From the NCBI GenBank assembly GCA_012845835.1, contig JABAKD010000028.1, forward strand, positions 9,241,632-9,305,631: DNA of 64,000 nt. Reading direction: 5' to 3'. Made by a program: the position numbers and the translations under genes. The notes beneath the pieces were generated by a model, which was not told the origin of the DNA, made no database searches, and saw nothing but the letters and a program-made list of their open reading frames with translations. Origin of the DNA: Undaria pinnatifida (taxonomy: Eukaryota > Sar > Phaeophyceae > Laminariales > Alariaceae). Of this stretch, positions 11,036-23,160 are shown piece by piece; position 1 is the stretch's first letter; every line of letters starts with the position of its first letter.

Positions 11036-11752
11036 GTAATAAACACTTCCACGCCCTGGATATCGCCTAACGAAAACTACTATCGAAATCCGCCAGAGTA
11101 ATAAACACTTCCACGCCCTGGATATCGCCTCGTTATCGTTTCAGAGCCGTCCATGCCGCTGCTGCAATTCCCACCCACCCCCGTCCCCAACGCCCCCTTC
11201 TTCCCCACCACCCGCACCATCGCCTAGACCTAGCACCACGCGTATAGCAAACCCCTACATATATGCGACCTAAAGCCCTCCCCCCCCGCCCCCGGCCCCC
11301 CCCGCCACATTCCCCCCCCTCCCCCACAAGAAGGATTTATAGTTTCCACGCACAAATTGACCTGCCGCACCCGTCCCCTCCCCCCCTCCCGCCCCCCTTT
11401 TGATCAAAATCAGGGCCCCACGTCCTTAAAAACTCCGCCTTCCCCTCACCGGATATTCGACTTACAGGATTCACTTGATAAACTGATGCATTTCCTTCCA
11501 CAGCTGTCAGATTTTGTCCCCCTCAGAAACGGGTTTTATAGTTTTCGCGCACAGACTGCCTAACATCACCCTGTTGACCCTGATAGCTACACTGTAGTTG
11601 CAAGGGGAGTCGCCGACCTATATCCTTAATTAATGAGGGCACACAAACCGTAATACGCGCGATCGGGGAGTATCACACACAGCTGGAAAAGATGAGTTTC
11701 GACAAAATATTCGATCTCACAGCTGGAGTGTATTTTAATTTTTATGATGTAA
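11036..11752 (+). mobile_element. R1 retroposon, copy 2 (near full length)
   Basis: Aligns with R1 copy 1 throughout. Its 5' part contains a tandem duplication of about 57 bp around AATCCGCCAGAGTAATAAAC (near 11022 and 11085). Its 3' end is the conserved CTCACAGCTGGAGTGTATTT followed by an AT-rich tail. There is no ORF shared with other copies beyond low-complexity frames. Confidence 0.6.
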
Positions 11753-14700
11753 TGTGCCTCGGGAGAAACATCCCTGGTGTCTCCACGGACTCCCTGACGG
11801 TTTTATAACCATTTCGTACGCATCGTACGGTCGACAGAAGGTATTTTCTAGCACTCGACAATGAAGCAAGAACCGACGGGGAGAAGGGAAGATACGTGCT
11901 GATACCACGAATTGTCCGGAAGGCCGCTGAGGGTAAAACTTCCGAAAAATTGAGATGGAAAGTAAAAGTGACGACTAAATTAACTGAAACTAACACTACT
12001 GCAGCAGCACAGTATTGCAAATAAGTTCTTTGAGAGCGAGTTGCATCACCGTGACGTCAGGATCTACGTATTATGACGCATGGTGGTCGTCCGAACCAGC
12101 CCTACGAGGAGGGGCTACTTTGTACTCACCGAAGCGCTCTGTTTAAACGTTACGTGGGCTAGGAAATGTACGTAATCACGTACGTACTCCTTTTCCGGTT
12201 GCAAAGGTCACAGATGGACGCAAACTGCCTTACGCGGTACTTCTAAATTCGTTCAAGAACCAAACAAGATTAAATCTCAACGATCTGTGACGTATAGTCT
12301 ACGCCGTCAGCCTGTCACGCGCTACATATCGAACACATATTATCCGCGAACGCGCTTATGAAATCGATACACAACTGCACTGTCCATTTAGTTAACTAAC
12401 CAGGATGCTGGAAACAGGAAGACTTCGTGGTTCTCCGAGGAACTGGCCTATTGGAATCATTCTCCAATCGCACACACCAGCACAGGTGAATCAGCCACAG
12501 GTGTAAGTATCCTGGTGTTTTTATCGAAAGAAGGCCGAAGCTTATTATTGTAGCATGGTGAACCAATGGAGATTGGAGTACAGTAAACGGGAAAACATTG
12601 GATTTTAGTGATCTACAGGTAGGTCTTGCAGTCTTTGGCATCTGGTTTCTATAGGACCTTTGGGCGTCTCTCTGTATTCTGGGTGCCTTCAGTCTAGGTG
12701 CTCGCAGTCCGTGTTTCTCAAGTTTGAATGTAATTAGTCTGGATGCTGGGAATCTGGGTTTTGGAAACCTCGTCGCTCTTAGAACAATATCCTCATTGTA
12801 GTACTACTAGAAGTTAGGAAGAGACAATTTCGATGGAAAATGGGAAGGCTTTCCTCTGCGCCCAAGAAGCCATACGAAGCCCCTAAGCACTTACTATCTG
12901 CCAGTTCTAAATTTATTTATCCCCCAAAAAAGACGTAAAATCGAAGTAAAAAAATTGGCACCACCTGTCTTATCGATCGTGCATCATGTCGTCTGTGAAT
13001 ACGTTAGGGGGTCTTCGACAACTGGAATTTACAGTTTTGTTTTTGTGAGGGGATTCCGGTGCTCTGTCGAGTTTTTAAAAGCGGGGGGGTCGCTCCGCCC
13101 GGGTTTAACCACGGCCGGTGAGACGATCACATGTCCAACGGTTATGGTTTGGTTTCTGGCCTGATGTGGGCTGGAGCAGGATGCATAAACGATATTGTTG
13201 CAACCCACCGTAGGGCAGGTGGTGGCTGATGCTTGTCGCACACAGGCGGCAGCGCTGTAGAGGCGACCACGGCAGCGAACGTAAACCGTATGGAATATGG
13301 CACAACATCCACGCTCGTCAACTCTTGGCGGCTACGAGGTCCCGAGCTTCGAGATATTGTCCAGCTTTCACGATAGAAATTAAACTCCAGCTGTCCCCTC
13401 TAGTCTAGTCTAATGGTTTATCTGTATAGGAACAAGTAGGTTCATCGGACCCTCCGCACGGTTGAGGTTCCTGGCGAAAATCCAGCTGAAAACGTACAAG
13501 TGAAACATACAATGTTCCTTGTGCACAAAGCACGCATGCCGGGCGTAAGCGCGTGGTTGCGTATCAAACCTGAACTATAGGCTGCGAGTAAGTGTAGATC
13601 AACGTGGTGAATCGACACACAATGAAAACGTGCTTACCCTCTCGCGTAGTGCTAACAAAGAGTGTTATTGTAGGTGGGAGGGGAGAGGGCCGAAGGGAAA
13701 CCTTTCTTAGATACTCCAGGTCTGCGGTGTGACGGGACAAGGGCGACGAGAAAGGCAAAGGGCCACAAAGGGATAACACCCCCCCGGTCGGTCGCGAGTG
13801 GAAGCGGGTACCACAGAGAGGCTGGGCTGTAAACAAGGATCGTGTGTCGCACTATTTGTCTTCTTTAGAAGACGGGGGACTCCGGGAGGCAGGTTATGGT
13901 TCAGCATCAGGAACATTTTTTAATTCGGCTTCGGCGGTTTTAGCAGGCTCACGCCATTATTCAGGCGATCCGATGTGTGCCAAGCGTCAAGACTTCCTTT
14001 CAAAAACGGAGAAAACTTTCAGCCGTTTTCTGTTTTTCTTCGACCGACAGAATGATGGTTTCGGGGATGCTTTGAACCACCCTCTTTCAAGGGAACGGGG
14101 TATTGTTAGGCCGATTGTGTTCGCGTTTCGGCAGGCTGAACGTCTCCCGAATAGTTTTGATACAGAACGTTTGTGGCCGTGGCTTCACCATTTTCAAGCT
14201 ACCGGTACTTCCGTGTGGCTTGTATCAAAATCAAAACACGCAAAGGACGGACCAGAAAATCATATTGAACTTGCGATAGCAGCCCCTGGTGTATACTGAG
14301 TCGGCAAACGATACCCAAACGATACTTACCTAAAAATAAATGTGAATGTGCCCCATTGGAAAACCTCTCGGCTTCCGCCCCTTCGACATACACCTGGTAG
14401 GTTAAATTTTCGCTTTATGCGGAACCAATATACGTGGTTGTCGGACTAATCGATGGACACTGCAGAAGTTCCGGGGTTGGAGTGTCGGTGAGAACCACAA
14501 GAAAGCGTTTCTGTGCCTCCTTTAGTTACTGCACGTGAGTTAGATAAGCCCCATGGAACTCGGCGAGTAGTAGCAATGACGATCTCTACGCGACACAAAG
14601 CCAAAGGCATGTCACTTAGGGGGATAAGAGAAGACACACGCCACCAGGGCCTGTTCAGACCATTGCCAAGATTACATGCGCATGCAGGCTGAGATGGACA

Positions 14701-15252
14701 GTAACAAGTGACGACGAAAAATCAAAAGCAAAAAATGTAACGGCGCGTAGAGAGTGACGGATGACCTGCTATTGACCAGTAGCGAAACTATGGAAATGCA
14801 CTCTCTTTATACAGCGCAGCTCTGCGTCGCGTTTTTTACCAGAGAACCATGCCACCGTCTTCCTCGGATGTGGGCATTTGCTTGTTATTCTGATGAGTTC
14901 CTTAAATCTACAGTCTCGTGCTTCTGTGTCTTGTTGAAGACATCGCTCACAATTGTCACACTGCATTTCTTCCACCCCAGGGCCCCGGAACCTTCATCGC
15001 AATGTGTTTCAAGCGCGCTTGCACGATGTTTGAAGGATTAGCTCACTCTGTCGCACTCTTTATCGCCTCCGCCCAGGCGAGGGACGTGCCCCGTCGACTG
15101 GACCATCATCTGACAATCGCTTATGCCAGACTCGCACCTTCTTACGTATACACACAACGATAGGATTACGTCGCAACGGTGACTGTTCCTGGCAACAATC
15201 CCGTCGCCATCGCCATCCGACATTATGCATAGCTGCTCACCACCCCAGCTAC
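11753..15252. other. No gene supported
   Basis: The longest frame is a plus-strand ORF at 13844-14299 (151 codons). It has ordinary composition, but no recognisable domain or splice context, and no paralogue in the window. Other ORFs are shorter and overlap on both strands. No repeats of note were found. It lies downstream of the terminal exon of locus A. Confidence 0.4.
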
Positions 15253-15764
15253 TCAAACAAGCGCGGGGGCGAGGGGAATAGCGGCAGCTGCCAAGATCGA
15301 CCAGCCAAAACGAACAATACACTCGGCCAGGTGGAAGGACGAAGCTCCACCACTGAAGTCGTCATCACTTGCGGGTGTCGGGGATGGTGCATCGTTGTAG
15401 TCATCGCTGTCGTCTGAGACCGAAGTCTCCGCGATTTCCGTGCAGTTGACTTCTAGATACTCCCCTAGAGTCGCAGACATGCCGGGAGCGGACTCCTCGC
15501 AATGAAATATTTCTGGAACCCCCCCAATGACATCCAAGGAGCATGTGCTGTCATTGTAAAACGCCCATCCCAAGCGCTCGTTGATGCAACGGATTCCCTT
15601 GAAGATATCGCCAAAGTAGAAAGAGCAGGTCTCGTTCACCTCATATAGTTCCATGAATTCTGACAGGGCGAAATTACTTGTTTGGCCGTTAGCCACACTG
15701 CAGTTCTCGTCCAAGTAGAAGGTTCCTAACACGGTCGAGTTGACTAGAATATCCCAGTTGGAAT
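15253..15764 (-). CDS. Locus A terminal exon: Cys6 module plus GPI-like tail
   Basis: Minus-strand exon following acceptor CCCCTTGTACAG, entered in phase 1 and running to a TGA stop. It encodes one Cys6 module with the family signature (Y-x-D-E-N-C-S-V-A-N-G, then F-M-E-L-Y, N-E-T-C, R-C-I-N, Y-N-D-S-T-C-S) and several N-glycosylation sequons. After a Ser/Asp-rich spacer (SDDDFSGGASS) the protein ends in a hydrophobic stretch (WSILAAAAIPLAPALV). That looks like a GPI-attachment signal or a C-terminal membrane anchor. The exon is 512 nt, the same length as its locus B counterpart (40951-41462). The function of the domain is unknown; it is probably extracellular. Confidence 0.7.
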
Positions 15765-16741
15765 CTGTACAAGGGGCACCAGCAGCAGCACACGGAGAAG
15801 TTATGATGTGACCGTCTTTCTTGCTGGAACAAGCGAACAAGCGAACCAATCGCGCCGTTTACCATTAAATGAGGGGCGGGGCTAGTGGGTGTGGAGGGGC
15901 CGAATATGTCAAAATACCCTCGAGCACTGCGTGTTGCCACCTGTAAGACCACTAGTAGGTATACGTCCTTAGGCTAAGAGGGTATGCATGACCTTCGACA
16001 GTTGGCTGAACTGTTTACGACGTACATCTCAACGGCGATACGATATATCTGTGGTTTATGTGTATGCGCCTTCCTGCTACGATGCTCCACACAAAGCATC
16101 ATGCCGAGCACGGTGGACAAGGGAAAACAGAGGATGGTCCGGCGTGTTGGTGGCGACGAAATAATCGTTTAGTTTAGATTCAGTGTCGTGTACCGCCCAA
16201 ATAAATGGGTGTGCACTGGCTGGTTCACACAGCATATTGTGCAGCGGCTCCACGCTGAAGAAATACTCTAGTACAGGTGTGTTGCCGGAATGCCACACAA
16301 ACGCAACCTTCGATACTTTTAGGGTAGATTCCAAACGAGTTGATCGATTGCGGAAGGATGAGTGGAATTTCTGAGCTATGGTGTCATTTCTACGATATAT
16401 AGAAGGGCATAGGTCAGTTTCGTGAGTTCGAATCCCTCCGAGCGCATACTCGTGTAAATTCGTGGGGACTTTTTCTTGTGCACAAATTGACTTGCGGAAA
16501 GCGCGAGAGCGTGAGTTAGCAACACTCCACGAAAAATCGACGAGCAGTGGGATTGCTGAACCCTATGCGCGATAAAATTTGAAGGCAAGAACCGGGGGGG
16601 AGAAGGGACGACACCTGTGACCACGGCTTGTCCAGAAGCTGGAAAGTAAAAGTGCGGGGGAAACGAAAAAGAAAAAAGAAGGGGTGGCCCCCATCGATTG
16701 GCAAAGACGGAATTTTTTGGGACAACGCTTATAATTACTAC
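15765..16741. other. Probable last intron of locus A
   Basis: The downstream edge is the acceptor at 15766-15765 (minus strand); the upstream edge is the donor at about 16741. The interior has no open module. A tRNA T-arm-like GTGAGTTCGAATCCC lies near 16423-16437, but no full cloverleaf could be drawn. Confidence 0.5.
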
Positions 16742-17254
16742 CATGGTCGCTGGCATCACCGCTGTCATCGTCCAGCCACACGACGAAGTCGTCGTCACTG
16801 CCATTCCAATAGGGATAATCGTAGAAGTCGTCGTCACTGCCATTCCAATAGGGATAATAGTAGAAGTCGTCGTCACTGCCATTCCAATAGGTATAGTCGT
16901 CGTCGGTCCCGCCTGAGATATCCATGCTTCCGGTACAGGTGGCGCCAAGGTACTTCTCGGAATCGTTAGAAGATACGACGCAGCCAAAATTATCTGTAGA
17001 AACATATAAGACGTCCTCAGAGCATGTGCTGTTCGACTCGTTGTAGAAGGCCCATCCCAAAAGACCGTTGATGCAGCGGAACGCGTAGGAAGCATTGGCG
17101 GAGTCGAGGCTTTCACACGTTCCGTTCAGCTGGTATAGCTCCATGAACTGTGCCATGGTGTAGTTGCTCGTCTCGCCGTTAGCCACGCTGCAGTTCTCGT
17201 CTGAGTAGAACATTGCTTGAACGGTCCAATTGCTTTTGATATCCCATTCGGACA
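16742..17254 (-). CDS. Locus A Cys6 module exon with Asp/Tyr repeats
   Basis: Acceptor TTTTTTCTTGTACAG at its upstream edge; candidate donor CCATG|GTAGTA at its end. Both borders are phase 1 and the length (513 nt) is a multiple of three. It encodes the full Cys6 module (DENCSVANG, FMELYQLNGTC, FRCING, STCS, GC, TC) with many N-x-S/T sites. It then has almost three copies of a 13-residue repeat, YWNGSDDDFYYYP, from a 39-bp DNA repeat. Reading past the donor gives a frame with no family resemblance, which supports splicing there. The alternative donor 3 bp further on (GTAATT) would keep the same phase. Confidence 0.7.
16785..16905. repeat. In-frame 39-bp coding tandem repeat
   Basis: Three nearly identical 39-bp units within the locus A exon, each encoding NGSDDDF flanked by Tyr/Trp/Pro residues. 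The unit is a multiple of three, so copy-number change would keep the frame. Each unit carries a glycosylation sequon and an acidic cluster. Confidence 0.8.
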
Positions 17255-17504
17255 CTGTACAAGAAAAAACAGCAGCAGCGCGCGGAGGAGTCACGGGATT
17301 AATGTAGTGCATTCTGGAGGCCACATATGGTACTATCCGAAAGGGGCGGCAGCGGTATAGCGCATTCACGCAGTGCATTGAGGTGGGGGGACGCCAAGGC
17401 TGTAGGAGGATCGACATACTACGGTCACACGAAAAGCTATTCGGCTCTTGATCGACAATGTTTGAACCACCGTACGGTATACTCACTTATATCGGAGGGC
17501 TGCA

Positions 17505-17735
17505 TTAACGGATGAGCGGTGGAATATACTTTTCGGATGCTACTATATGGCTGGCTCTTGGCAGAGGGGCCCGATTCACAATAACGGTTGTAACGGTTGT
17601 GGCATGCGTAGCATAAAAACTGCCATCGTTAGTGCCAGACATAGTGCCAGATATCGTCGTTGTCACCTCTGTAATCGTTCCGCGAAATTTGTCATCGCTC
17701 CAAGACACGTTGCCATAGCCTAAGACGTAGCGGCT
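17505..17735 (-). pseudogene. Possible remnant of another Cys6 unit
   Basis: On the minus strand this encodes an Asp/Ser/Thr-rich peptide starting GNVSWSDDKF, like the end of the Cys6 modules. The sequence beyond it resembles what follows the modules at 42.6 and 43.5 kb. The Cys6 body is missing. It may be a deleted module left inside the intron. Only weak similarity supports this. Confidence 0.3.
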
Positions 17736-19326
17736 GGGGTACGCCGAAACAGGATTTAGGCATGATCAGCAGAGGACGCCGCCGGAAAGAAGGAGTAAGA
17801 CATACCTTAAGGCGTTTGCCTGAACGTTTCCGCTACCACAGAGCGTGGATACTAATCCCAAGTAGTTTGTCCCCAAAATCGTTGGCAGAGTTCTATAGGG
17901 GTTGAGATAAGACAAAGTGCGTAATACGCTTTGTTATATCGTATGGGCCTTATTAGGATACAGCGAATGAATGCACCAAAAAATGCCTTACACATTTGAC
18001 CAGGCAAATGCCTTTTTTAAAAGCCTTACATGCGCCTCACTACCTTGTTTGCTTTTTTATGCCTCTAATGGCGTATTGCAATAAATCAAAACCTTTGAAA
18101 ACGTCTTACTCACGCCTTCCTACCCTTTCTCGCCCTAATATGTGTTTGGGACTGAGGGACGTGCAACACTAATCAGGTACCATATTCCCATCACGTATGC
18201 CACTGGTCTGACGGAGACGATGCGCGGTAATACCCCATTGCAGTCAGCATGATACTACTTGTAGCTGTGTACATCACATTTCAACATCGCAGCTAGTACT
18301 TCATTCCTCCACCTGATGTCAAATGCGGCGGCACATATCAGCGCACATCACCAGTCGGTACGGATGCGTGCATGTACGCCCTAGTCAGCTAAGACGCAAG
18401 CCTTAAATACACCAGCGGGAAGGAATGCATACAACAACACACCAACACAGTGGAGTACCGCACACGGGAAGAGTACAACAGTTCCGCTGTGGAGCGGTCG
18501 AAGGTAAGGCATTCATGATTGCCGTTTTCTTCGTACGATGTATGAAAACACCACCGTTCTCTCCATTCAATCAACTCAACCCCAGCAAAACAAACAAACG
18601 TCGCTGGAGTGACTTCGGTCCTAAAATTGCACAGAATGGATCACTTCTGGTGCTGCCCCTACGCTAGCTGGGCCCCCCTCTTGCTGCGTAGGCACGTCGC
18701 CGCGCGGTAGAGTGCTGTCCCCAATCGCTTTCTGCTCTCGGCAGTCTCTTGCTATAGTGCTCGGAATCAACAAAAACACACCAGATACACCATATTGCTC
18801 GTCATTACAAGTATATTAACCATTTCTAATCATAATGACGTCATGTCATCTGCGCATCGATTTCTTACTATTTTGGCTATTTACAAGTAGAGTGCCAGGT
18901 AAATGGCGTCGGTTATTTTACATTAGTGTAACGCCGTACAAAATAAAGTAGTCTTCGAAGTTTAGGTTTTCAAATGCCCATTCTAAAATGTATGGGTTGT
19001 AGTGTACGTACACATAGTATATGACTCACTATCGCCACACTAAAATACCATAAAAAATATGTGCATGAATTTTAGTAAGCCAGACTAAACGCTGCCTGCG
19101 ATGACATTTTTTCATGGCGTGACCCGAGCCCCGTTTTCAGAGACTTCGTGTCGAACGGCGTTAATTTGGTGCACACAACGTGCCGAATTGCCCCCATTCC
19201 ATGGCGCGGACGTTCCCTTACGGAAATTAGACGTGTAAGGCCCCAAGCAGATTCTACGGCAATACCCTGCTGAGAAAGGGCTCTACAAGGTATTATTTAT
19301 GGCATGCCTCAGCCGTTAGGTCTTAC
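17736..19326. other. Intron-like stretch of locus A
   Basis: Lies between two module exons of locus A. Apart from the possible module remnant at its low-coordinate side, no ORF or repeat stands out. Short ORFs at 18389-18667 are unrecognised on either strand. Confidence 0.4.
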
Positions 19327-19692
19327 CATCATCCACGTCGTCCACCCAGTCTGAAGTATTCGTGATGTCGTAACAGTAGGCGCCCAGATACGGCCCTGCG
19401 GCGGCAGCGGACGTGACGCAACCATAGACGTCCGTTTCGACTATTACCACCTCAGAGGAGCATGTGCTGTCTGATTCGTTGTAGTAGGCCCGCCCTAGCT
19501 TCTCATCCACGCACCGGAGCGCCAAAAACATGGGTACACCGTCAACGTCGACACTTTCGCAGCTCCCGTTCTCCTGGTATAGGTCCATGAACTGGGCCAT
19601 GGTGTAGCTGCTAGTGTTGCCGTTAGTCACGCTGCAGTTCTCGTTCGAGTAGAAAGTTGCATCTACGGTCCAGTTTGTTGAAACGTCGAGCT
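19327..19692 (-). CDS. Locus A Cys6 module exon
   Basis: Acceptor GCCGCCTCTTGTACAG upstream and a good donor (GATG|GTAAGA) downstream. Both are phase 1, and the length of 366 nt is exactly 122 codons. It carries all six family cysteines (ENC, GSC, RC, STC, GC, YC) and sequons at NWT, NCS, NTS and SYT-type positions. This is the shortest module, ending in DWVDDVDDG just before the donor. The open frame stops a few bases past the donor, so the exon boundary is well defined. Confidence 0.75.
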
Positions 19693-19866
19693 CTGTACAA
19701 GAGGCGGCAGCAGAAAACTGAAGTATTAGAGTAGCCTGCAACTACGTATCAGGAAGCGAAGAAGGCAGGTCTGTCTGCACGCCAGAAGCATTTGGATGGA
19801 CCTTTGGAGGGTTGACGGGAATAATTACGAAGGGGTACAGCGCGTTGTACTACGTGCAACTGTAAA

Positions 19867-20168
19867 GGCTTGTTCACGCTAAACACCCATTTTTTTTTTA
19901 ACGTCCAAATTTCACGCCGATTTCGGGAGTTAGATTAAGCCAATTTTTATACAGTCGGATCCGTGCGTCGAGAAGGGCCTTTTCCAACGGGACGTTTTTT
20001 CGACTCTGTGCGTCGAGAAGGGCCTTTTCCAACGGGACTTTTTTTCGCCTGGGTTCTTCTGGGCCTCATTCGTGTCGTCGGTCGAGTATATACGTGGCGT
20101 TCGAATATATTTTTTTAAGCGGCGCTTGTGTAAGTGAGACAATTTCGAGCATTTAGCGTGAACCAGCC
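19867..20168. mobile_element. Small MITE candidate
   Basis: 18-bp inverted repeats GGC(T)TGTTCACGCTAAA and its complement bound 302 bp inside the locus A intron. The interior has a tandem duplication of about 45 bp (GTGCGTCGAGAAGGGCC repeated near 19963 and 20008). No coding content and no clear target duplication. Confidence 0.45.
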
Positions 20169-21233
20169 TATATCCCAAATGAGGTTGTAGGTTTCAGGGA
20201 CCACGAAAATGGTGCACTGATTATGTTTTACTCTGTTGACTATGCCTGTACAGGATACGGGCGCGATGGCAGTTGGGGAGATAAGGGAGTTCCGATAGTA
20301 AGGTGGCTCAATGTTTTTTTTGGGAATGTATCATAGTGAAAATATACAGTAAATAATCCTGCCTGCGGTTCTGACGCAGGTTGCCCGTTCCCGCACTCTA
20401 CATCTTTGCACCTCAGATCATAGACTATATATATCGATACCTGGTCTATGTGAATACACCCCGGAGTCTATGTGCCTCGTTTCAGTCTCAATCTGTAACT
20501 CCTGCCAAATGTAATAGAGTGTCAGTATAGCTGAAAATAGATTCGGTAAGATAGCTCACGGGGTCATGGTATATTGGACCACAAGAAGATTCCAATAAAC
20601 GGAATATTCTTAGTGGAGCGGACAACCCATAGAATCTAGCTAGCTTATACCACAAGAGCGTTCTCGGTAATGGAACGTTCTTCCTCTGGACAAGATAGAT
20701 AGAAGTAAGCGCGTTAAGCGCTCATGGGAACATAGAACATCCAGGAGAACGTTTCTTGTACGTTCCATAGGTAAAGGTCCAGACGAGAGCAAAGCAGCAA
20801 TGCTGGGGTGAAGCGAACTCTGTGAGCTTCACCCCACCCCCATACTCTCACTCCTCCTCCTTTTCCTCCTTCTTCTCCTTCTCCTTTCCTGTCTCCTCGA
20901 GCTTCTCATAGCTCAATGCCAACAATGAGAAATCAATAAGAGGAACCGGTGCTGTCTCCAAGCGAAGCTGATACCCCTGCGTCCTTTCCCTCCCACCTTC
21001 CGGCACCACGACTCCTTCACACAAAGCCTTTGGGGACAAGCGACAAATTCATGGTTTGACTGCATACGTACTCTTTCATGAACGAGTGACTATGGATTCA
21101 CCATTGTACTTCCACGGAACGATTCTACACACGTTTTATTTTTTATAGCCGCACGTGATTCTGTCGGCTTGACACATTTCGGTCGGAAAGCGGTACTCAA
21201 CAAACAAGGAGCAACTAACGGAATACCTCTCAC
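20169..21233. other. Intron of locus A with structured segment
   Basis: No coding module. At 20580-20835 there are several short inverted repeats, including a perfect 10-bp stem GGGGTGAAGC/GCTTCACCCC (20805-20814 with 20826-20835). A CTCC-rich tract follows at about 20848-20900. I could not match it to a known RNA. Confidence 0.4.
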
Positions 21234-21440
21234 CGTCCAATGAGCAAGTTGATATTTGACCCTGTATGCACGTGCCGTTGAAGAGCGTGACGACAGTCAT
21301 GTTGCCCTCGCCGCTGCAATCATCGTTGTCGTATATGATCTTGACCGCCTCATCGTTCGCGCACTCGTAGGAAGATGACTGGGCGGACACGTTCGTCAGG
21401 TTGCTGCAACTATAGAATGGAGTCACTTCATCAGTCGAAC
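21234..21440 (-). CDS. Locus A short Cys module exon
   Basis: Acceptor GTCCCCATAG at the upstream edge and a strong donor (GGACG|GTGAGA) at the end. Both are phase 1, with a length of 207 nt (69 codons). It encodes a smaller module with five cysteines (FYSC, YEC, YDNDDC, NGTC, STC) and sequons (NLT, NVS, NMT, NGT). The core YDNDDC...FNGTC resembles both the Cys6 module core (YSDENC...NGTC) and the end of the signal exon (YNDEAC), so the three may share an origin. A homologous exon is at 45376-45576. Reading through the donor would give a stop about 32 codons later. Confidence 0.7.
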
Positions 21441-21534
21441 CTATGGGGACCCGACAGCAAGACCGGGATGGTGCAGAAGGGACATTTGAGGACCCACGTA
21501 TTGGACTTGACTGAATTTTTATTCCGTCCATTTC

Positions 21535-22480
21535 AATTCCTCCGCTTCGCTTCGCTGCGTTTCATTTGTTTCATTGTGTTTCAATGTGTTTCACCGCGTT
21601 GCACTGTGTTTCACTTCGTTTTTCTTTTACGTCACCTTCCCCCCCGCCATTTTAATTCGCACAATTTAGTGCTATTTGTTTCACTTCGCTCCAGCCAATT
21701 TCACTTTGCTTCAGCCAGTTTCACTTCATTTGTACTTTGTTTCGCTCCAGCTCATTGAACTCCACGTCACTTCAAACGGCTTCACCTGAACTCTTCGAGA
21801 CATTTTTTCTCTAGACTTGAGTTGACTCCAATACACCTTACCTTTTTGTCCACTTACTTCACTTCACTTATTCTCCACTGACTTAACGTTCACTTCACGT
21901 AGTTTACTTCTTTCTACTCGTATTTCAATTCCCCTCATTTTCACTGATTATTACTTCACTTCACTTTATTTTGACGCCCCTTTTCACTTCACTTCGTGCG
22001 CTTCAAATAACTGATTCACTTCGCTTCACTTCGCTTCACTTCGCTTCACTTCGCTTCACTTCGCTTCACTTCGCTTCACTCAAATTTACAATATCACGTC
22101 ACTCAGTTCACTGCATTTTAATACGCTTCACTTTACACCAACGGCAGCTTGGTTTATTCCGCGTCTACTTTTCTGCGTGCGGTGAACCTCACTTTTTTCT
22201 CACTTCGTTTCAGTTGATTTAGTTTCACGTCAGTTCAACATTTCCCCCTTCAATTCCGTTCAATTCCCTTCATTTTACTTCACTCCACCTCACGCCGACC
22301 TCGTCTTACTTCAGTCACAACGTACACTTGACTTTACTTTAATTCGCTTCATTTAATTTCGACTCGCTACATGTATATAGTCTCGCTTCACTTCACTACA
22401 AAAACTCTCACTGCACTTCACTTTGTGTCATTTCTCTTCATTTCATGTCATCATTTCGTTTCGTTTCATTTAATTTCACT
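21535..22480. repeat. Degenerate TTCACTTC-rich repeat
   Basis: Almost 1 kb dominated by variants of TTCACTTC(G/A). It includes a clean 10-bp array of CTTCGCTTCA at about 22014-22080. ORFs over it (Ser/Phe/Thr/His-rich) are artefacts. It grades into the AT-rich array that follows. Confidence 0.8.
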
Positions 22481-22550
22481 TCATTTCATTCCCCTTCCTT
22501 TCCTTTTCTTTCTTTTCCTTTGCCTTAATTTAATATAAATACATCTTATT

Positions 22551-23160
22551 CAATATAACAATTTAATTTAATTTAATTTAAGATAACAATTTAATTTAGT
22601 TTTATTTAATGTAACAATTGAATTGAATTGAATTGAATTGAATTATATTAAATTAAATTAAATTGAATTAAATTGAATTTAATTGAATTTAATTGAATTG
22701 AATTTAATTGAATTGAATTTAATTGAATTAAATTTAATTCAACTAATTTAACCAATTAAATTAAATTAAATTAAATTAAATTTAATTGAATTCAATTGAA
22801 TTCAATTTAATTCAATTTAATTCAATTTAATTCAATTCAATTTAATTCAATTCAATTCAATTCAATTATATTTGATTTGATTTAATATGATTCAATTTTA
22901 TTTGATTTAATTAAAATAAATTTAATTTAATTTAATTTAATTTAATTTAATTTAATTTAATTTAATTTAATTTAATATATATTCAATTTAAAATATTTTA
23001 ATTTAATTTACTTTATTTTACTTTATTTCAATTTAATTTAATTTAACAATTTAATTTAATTCAACAATTTGATTTGATTTAATTTAATTTAATTGAATCT
23101 GATTTAATTTAATTAAAATAAATTAAATAAATTAAATTTAATTATTTTAACTTAATTTAT
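22551..23160. repeat. AATTN pentamer satellite
   Basis: About 600 bp of 5-bp units AATTT, AATTG, AATTC and AATTA with few interruptions, nearly free of other sequence. It has long stretches of one variant, then another, as expected from slippage or unequal exchange. No ORFs. Confidence 0.9.

Noticed and set aside
13844-14299. 151-codon ORF as a gene
   Set aside because: No domain, splice signal or paralogue; length alone is not enough in 64 kb.
16415-16445. Possible tRNA (T-arm-like GAGTTCGAATCCC)
   Set aside because: No acceptor, D or anticodon arms could be paired around it.
16376-17116. 246-codon minus-strand ORF overlapping a locus A exon
   Set aside because: Out of frame with the conserved Cys6 module; Thr/Ile repeats are the shifted reading of the 39-bp repeat.
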